This document shows positions 59,477 to 64,000 of a stretch of DNA of 64,000 nucleotides, one piece after another. Location of the stretch: the NCBI RefSeq assembly GCF_000247695.1, contig NW_004624781.1, positions 11,717,354 through 11,781,353 on the forward strand, read 5' to 3'. Under the pieces are notes generated by a model that saw only the letters and a list, made by a program, of their open reading frames with translations, ran no database searches and had not been told where the DNA came from. The translations under genes were made by a program, and so were the position numbers. Position 1 is the first letter of the stretch. Each line of letters starts with the position of its first letter. This DNA is from Heterocephalus glaber (lineage: Eukaryota > Chordata > Mammalia > Rodentia > Bathyergidae).

Positions 59477-60048
59477 ACTTGCATTTTAACGCAAGAGAGG
59501 TTTATTTTGGGTCATGGTTTATAAAAGCTTCATTCCTTGTTGGCTGGCTCCAAGGCAGGACTGCCTGGCAGAGGGGCATGGCGGAGGACAGCTGCTCACT
59601 GCATGGGGGATAGGAAGTAGAGAGATCTAGAGAAGAGACAAGGAGAAAAACCATTCCAGGCCACGCCCCCAGTGACCCACCTCTTCTGATCAGACCCCAC
59701 CTCCTAACAGCAAGTCAGCTATAGCGCCCCCATGGGCCGATCACCTTCCAAAAGCCCCTCTGTGAGCGCATGAGTCTTTGGGAGACATTTTAGATTTAAA
59801 CCGTAACAGTGTCTGAATCCTACCATGCAGAGGGCCTGGGGTCAGCGTGTATCTCAGTGAAGTATTGGTGGGATTTGAGAAATAGGGCATAATTTTAAAA
59901 GCAATGGATTGAAAAGCAGAAAAATATATCCTGGTCTAAGCTCTCCTACTACCAGCTTAAGGACCATGGTAGATTTCTGCAAAGATGGTTGGCGACAATT
60001 CCTTCCTCCCATCTGAACACATGTCACTCTCTTTTTGAAGGGGTAGAG

Positions 60049-60720
60049 TGTGCTTCCCCTTCTTTGGAATCTAGGCAATGTGACTTGCTTCAATGAGTGC
60101 ATGCAGAGAAAGTGTCATCATTCCACTTCTGTCCACTTCTCCTTCCCTCCTCTTGATACCAGCATCCTACCTGTTGGAGGGGACCCTCTTCCGAGGCTAC
60201 ATAGACCAGAAATAACCCAGCCCAGGGAAATCTGCCTTCTGCACATTTATGAACAAATGCATAGTGTTTCTTTTAAAGCTTCTAAGATTTGAAGATGGTT
60301 TATTTCATAGAATAAGCAGAGGAGACAAATTGGTACATAGATGTGGAGTGTTGCTATAAGGAAAACCTAAGGATTTGGTGCCATGGACCCTACTGCCAGG
60401 TGTTAACCAGGGGGACACTTTTGTTGGAGGTTGGATGGGCAGTGAGGCAATGGCTATGGAAGTTGGAGGAAAGGCACCCTGCATTGTGTAGTGGACAGCA
60501 CGCTGGACAGCACCGTAGTAGCTCTGGTAACAGACTAGGGGAATATCTGCCTAAGAACCCTATGGATCTAGCCAAGGAGATTCCTAACAGAATATCTGAA
60601 GCACCCATGGGCTTCTTTTAGGTGTTTATGATAATGGATAAGGAAAAAGGAAAGAAGAACAATCTGTTTGCTTTTCAATCAGAATTCTAGCACGTGAAAG
60701 ATTTTCAAAGTAAGAAATTA
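60049..60720. other. intergenic, nothing recognised
   Basis: Unassigned; could continue an old transposon relic. A 92-codon frame (60343-60621 +) has no recognisable product. Confidence 0.45.
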
Positions 60721-60815
60721 GGCCGGGGATTTAGCTCACCGGTTCCACCACCTGCCTCACAAGCACAAGGTTCTGAATTCGATCCCTGGCATTAAAAAAA
60801 AAAAAAAGAAAGAAA
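60721..60815 (+). mobile_element. ID-like SINE
   Basis: AGGCCGGGGATTTAGCTCAC to TTCGATCCCTGGCATT, A tail; AGAAATT-type repeats flank. Confidence 0.92.
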
Positions 60816-60934
60816 TTGCTTCAGGATAAAGGTTAAATTATGAGTGTGACTATGAAAACTTAAAAAAGGTCCAGAAAGATTTAATGTCATGCTTTGAAGA
60901 CCATTCCAGGACTTCTAAGAATCTTAAGTGCACC

Positions 60935-61045
60935 AGATACAGTGGTGCATGTCTGTAATATCAGCATTCGGGAGGCTGAGGCAGGAGGATCACAAGTTCG
61001 AGGCCAGCCTGAGCTACGTAGTGAGGCTTTGTATCAAAAAAAGAA
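60935..61045 (+). mobile_element. B1 SINE
   Basis: CAGATACAGTGGTGCATGTC to CTACGTAGTGAGGCTTTG, A tail. Confidence 0.85.
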
Positions 61046-61059
61046 AAGCACCCTAAATT

Positions 61060-61757
61060 TCTTGTTGGTAGGAATGTAAACTAGTGCAGGTCAATGTAGT
61101 GATTCCTCAAAAAACTAAAAGTAGAAATCACATTTGACCTATTTCACTTCTAGGTATCTTCCCGAAGGGGTTAAAGTGATCATATTACAGTGACCATTCC
61201 CATGTTTATAGCCACACAGTATGAAATAGCTAAATTCTGGAGAGAGCCTATCTGCTTTTCAGCAGATTAATGGATAAAATGTGGTCTTCATACATAATGG
61301 AGTGCTACTCTGCCACGAGGAAGGATAAACTTAAGGTATGTATGGGTAAAAAGATGCACCTTGAGACCAGAATGTTCAGTGAAGTAAAGGAGGTACAGAA
61401 TTTTAAATATCACATAGTTTATCTTATATAAGATACCCAAAATGTAAATAAGGAGCAAAATAAATGATAGATAGTAGGAAGTAGGGAGACACTTTCCAAG
61501 TAGAAAGGGGGATAAGAGGTGGAGGACAGGAAAAAGAGAAGGAAGGGAAATGAATGAAAAAGAATCGAAGACAAGATGGAAATAAGCTTTTGCACATGGG
61601 AAGGGGGACAAGAGTTGAAAGGAGCAGGGAGGGGCAAGAGGGGAACAGGACAAAAAGGACTGAGATGTGCTATGTATGCGCACCAACCCCACACAGCAAA
61701 TGTAATCATTACAACTGCAAACGCGGACTAATAAAAAATACGAAATGTAAAACACTG
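61060..61757 (+). mobile_element. L1 3' end
   Basis: TGGTAGGAATGTAAACTAGT, GATTCCTCAAAAAACTAAAAG, GGAGTGCTACTCTGCCACGA, purine-rich 3' UTR, end near GACTAATAAAAAATACG. Same type as 48085-48935. Confidence 0.88.
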
Positions 61758-61937
61758 TAAGTGCTTTGTCCCACTGCAGTATGTCATGTCCAAAAGAGAA
61801 AGGCGCGTTTCAGAAAGAATTGTGAACGTGAGTACTGAAGCTCAGAACTAAACTTCAAAACAACTTTAAAAAAATTTTTTTTGAGAAAACTGGATTGAGT
61901 ATGAATTTTGGACCATGGAGTGAAACTCAGTAAGATT

Positions 61938-62020
61938 CTTTTTTTTGGTACCAAAGATTGAACTCGGGACCTTGCGCTTGCGCAGCAGGAGCTGGAACCA
62001 CTGAGCTAAATCCCTGGCCC
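61938..62020 (-). mobile_element. ID-like SINE
   Basis: TTTGGTACCAAAGATTGAAC to AAATCCCTGGCCC. Target duplication CAGTAAGATT at 61928-61937 and 62021-62030. Confidence 0.94.
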
Positions 62021-62054
62021 CAGTAAGATTTATTTTTAAATCCACATGATTTTT

Positions 62055-62133
62055 TTCTGGGTACCGGGTATCGAACTCCGGACCTTGTGCTTGTGAGGCA
62101 GGTGCCAGAACCACTGAGCTAAATCCCCGACCC
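62055..62133 (-). mobile_element. ID-like SINE
   Basis: GGGTACCGGGTATCGAACTC to AAATCCCCGACCC. AAATCCACATGATTTTT / AAATCCAGATGATTTTT flank it. Confidence 0.94.
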
Positions 62134-62150
62134 AAATCCAGATGATTTTT

Positions 62151-63480
62151 AAGATACATGTAGTAAAGAAAAGTCAGCTTGAATAATGAAACAGCTGGAA
62201 ATGGACAGAAGTTTTTAGACCTTTGACTCTCCTGCTGTGAAACTAATGACTGAGAGAGGCACTCAGCTCCAAGTATGGGCTGCTTTTAAGGAAAAGGAAG
62301 ACATCTCAGGATGGACCCTGGCAGACAGAGGGCAAAGGCAAACACTGAGCAGAGGAGGGGACTAAGGCCAGGGTCAACGTAAGTCAAATCCAGCCCACCC
62401 TTTGATTTTGCTATGGGTCTGGCCAATTCAGCTTTTGCTGTCCGGAAGCAGCCGCCATTACTGCCTTGGTGTAGAGAGGCAGGAAGATGGGTGGAAAGGG
62501 AAACCAAGGGTGAGGAGGGCCCAGGGAAGCCATTTTGAGTCCTCCAACCCCAAATGACCTCCCCAGGCCAATGCTGTGTGGAGCAGACCACCCTGTCCCA
62601 CTGAGTCCTGCCCAAACTGCAGAATCACCAGCAAATAAATGGCCGTGCATGTTTTAACCAGTAAACGTTGGAGGGTGACATTCCAGTGGAATGAGTACCT
62701 GATACAAGGACTTTGAGTACATTATTTAATTCCTGCTTTCTTTGTGCTCCAATTTCTTCACAGGTAGAACTCAAAAGCAGGATGAGATAATCTCTAAGGC
62801 CCTTGCCTGCTCTCATATTCTCTTATTCTGTAAATAATTCAATTCTATCATTCTAGGGAGAATTCTATCATTCTGTTGTCTCTAATGTGTGTCTATCATT
62901 GCCAGCGAGGTGCTATTAGAGATGTTTAGGTGCAGCAGATAAAAGTGTGAACAAATATAGCCAAGCATTTAGAGGTCAACTTGCATTAGAGACATAATCT
63001 GAATGCAGTGAACAATTCTGCACAATCACAGTGGAAGGAGGAGAAGGGAGAAAGAGAAGGGGGTGGGGAGAAAGGAAAGAAAAAGGACTTTTAGACAAAG
63101 ACTAAAGTTGGCAGAACTGGCCTCACATTCCTCAGAAATTGCAAACCATGACTTCCAACCACTGCACACTTTCCTGATAACATCAGCTTACCATGAAGCA
63201 AAGCCTCACAATTGCACAGATCTGAGTTAGTTTGGATTTGCCAGATGCTTATAATAAGGAAAAAATTCTTTGGCATATTTGCTGGCTTATCTGTACTCCA
63301 CATGATTTGAATTAAATGTTATCTTCTGTCCAGAGCCTCCTACACCACGAGTAGGAGTAGGGGACCCGGGGAACCTGGCCTGAGCTGCAGTGGGGAGGTG
63401 GGCTGCTGCTACTCTCAGTCTGAGTTTCTCCTATGTCCCCAAATGACACCCAATAGACACATTGTTCCCATCTTTAGTCA
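62151..63480. other. intergenic, no gene seen
   Basis: A weak MIR-like stretch (62690-62815: GTACATTATTTAATTCCTGC, CCAATTTCTTCACAGGTAGA) and a purine-rich tract (63030-63095). Otherwise nothing recognised. Confidence 0.45.
62690..62815 (+). mobile_element. possible MIR relic
   Basis: Order of motifs resembles the 3' half of MIR, strongly diverged. Confidence 0.4.
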
Positions 63481-64000
63481 AGTTGGAGAGCTACATATGT
63501 AACTCAGAAATGGTATCACGAGTTGCTTTGTTTTCTGTTTGTCCCCGTTACATATTATTCCCAGTGGCGCAGCTGGATGTTGAGACCTCAATTGTGGTAG
63601 ATTTTGCTGCGCACTTCTGGGGGACAGTGTGCGCAGCCTGGAAGGTCTTGCTGTCCTTCTTGGATTCCCAGGAGTGGAAAGGAAAACCCGATGTCAAAGG
63701 CACGGGAGATGCGACCCGCAGCACTGGGTCGCAGGAAAGCAGGCCTTCGAAGACCAGGGGAAAGGTCTCCGGGATTCCTGGCGAAGGTGTTTGCTGACCC
63801 GAGTCTGGATGCAGTATTTACTCACAGGCCACACACACCAGTACGTGTTGGCCAACATGTTGCAATGACTTGGCCGCAGGGCAGGTTAAGAAAGCAAGAC
63901 CCAGGAAAACTCAGCCTGTGCGCTGGCTGAGCGGATGCGGGAAAACCCGGGCAGTCCCGAAGGAGGGAAGCGAAGAAAGTTCTTTGTTGGAAGCCGGGTT
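63481..64000. other. CpG-richer right edge, unassigned
   Basis: CpG frequency and G+C rise (GATGCGACCCGCAGCACTGG, GGAAAACCCGGGCAGTCCCG). Overlapping + strand frames at 63462-63930 lack a known product. In human, ANXA2 lies downstream of ICE2, so this may be the shore of a promoter, but no exon is visible. Confidence 0.3.

Larger units (their letters stand above)
59285..60048 (-). repeat. inverted duplication, copy B (LTR-like part plus flank)
   Basis: LTR-like 59285-59812, unique flank 59813-60048; reverse counterpart of 39438-40041. Shared runs include CTGACCCCAGGCCCTCTGCA and CTTAAGCTGGTAGTAGGAGA. Carries a later SINE with TA repeat at 59339-59476. Confidence 0.8.

Overview
The window is vertebrate nuclear DNA, almost certainly from a rodent outside the mouse/rat lineage. 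Three things support this: (a) many 7SL-derived B1 SINEs carrying the internal direct duplication ('GGCCAGCCTG..' twice); (b) dozens of tRNA-Ala/ID-like SINEs starting GGGCCGGGGATTTAGCTCAG; and (c) head-to-tail B1+ID dimers (B1-dID type), known from squirrels, dormice, beavers and hystricognaths but not from muroids. A beaver-like or sciurid-like animal is my guess; the sequence alone does not fix the species.

The left half (1-~34.9 kb) holds one protein-coding gene on the + strand: ICE2 (NARG2), a subunit of the little elongation complex. Thirteen coding exons (1174-34355) can be placed with consensus GT/AG splice sites and matching phases. Spliced, they give 934 codons plus stop, about 50 residues short of the ~982-residue human protein, so only the N-terminal coding exon(s) and 5' UTR lie outside the window. 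No frameshift or internal stop is seen, and the gene looks intact. Its introns are packed with ID and B1 insertions, L1 3' ends, a Tigger-like element, two MLT1-like LTR relics, MIRs, a palindromic mariner-like element and, 77 bp upstream of the last exon, a sense-oriented 5S rRNA fragment.

The right half (~34.9-64 kb) has no gene I can support. It is intergenic DNA with more SINEs, L1 3' ends, a second palindromic mariner-like element, a ~600 bp inverted duplication (39.4 kb and 60.0 kb) and a decayed MaLR-like LTR cluster (53.5-59.8 kb) broken by L1 insertions and an 815 bp run of N. In human the next gene downstream of ICE2 in the same direction is ANXA2; the CpG-richer final ~500 bp could be approaching such a promoter, but no exon is recognisable.

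The most unusual material is the small family of palindromic (foldback) mariner-like elements, in which both arms are inverted copies of the same transposase 3' end, together with the inverted duplication and the 5S fragment beside the last ICE2 exon. No bacterial-type system, CRISPR or operon is present.
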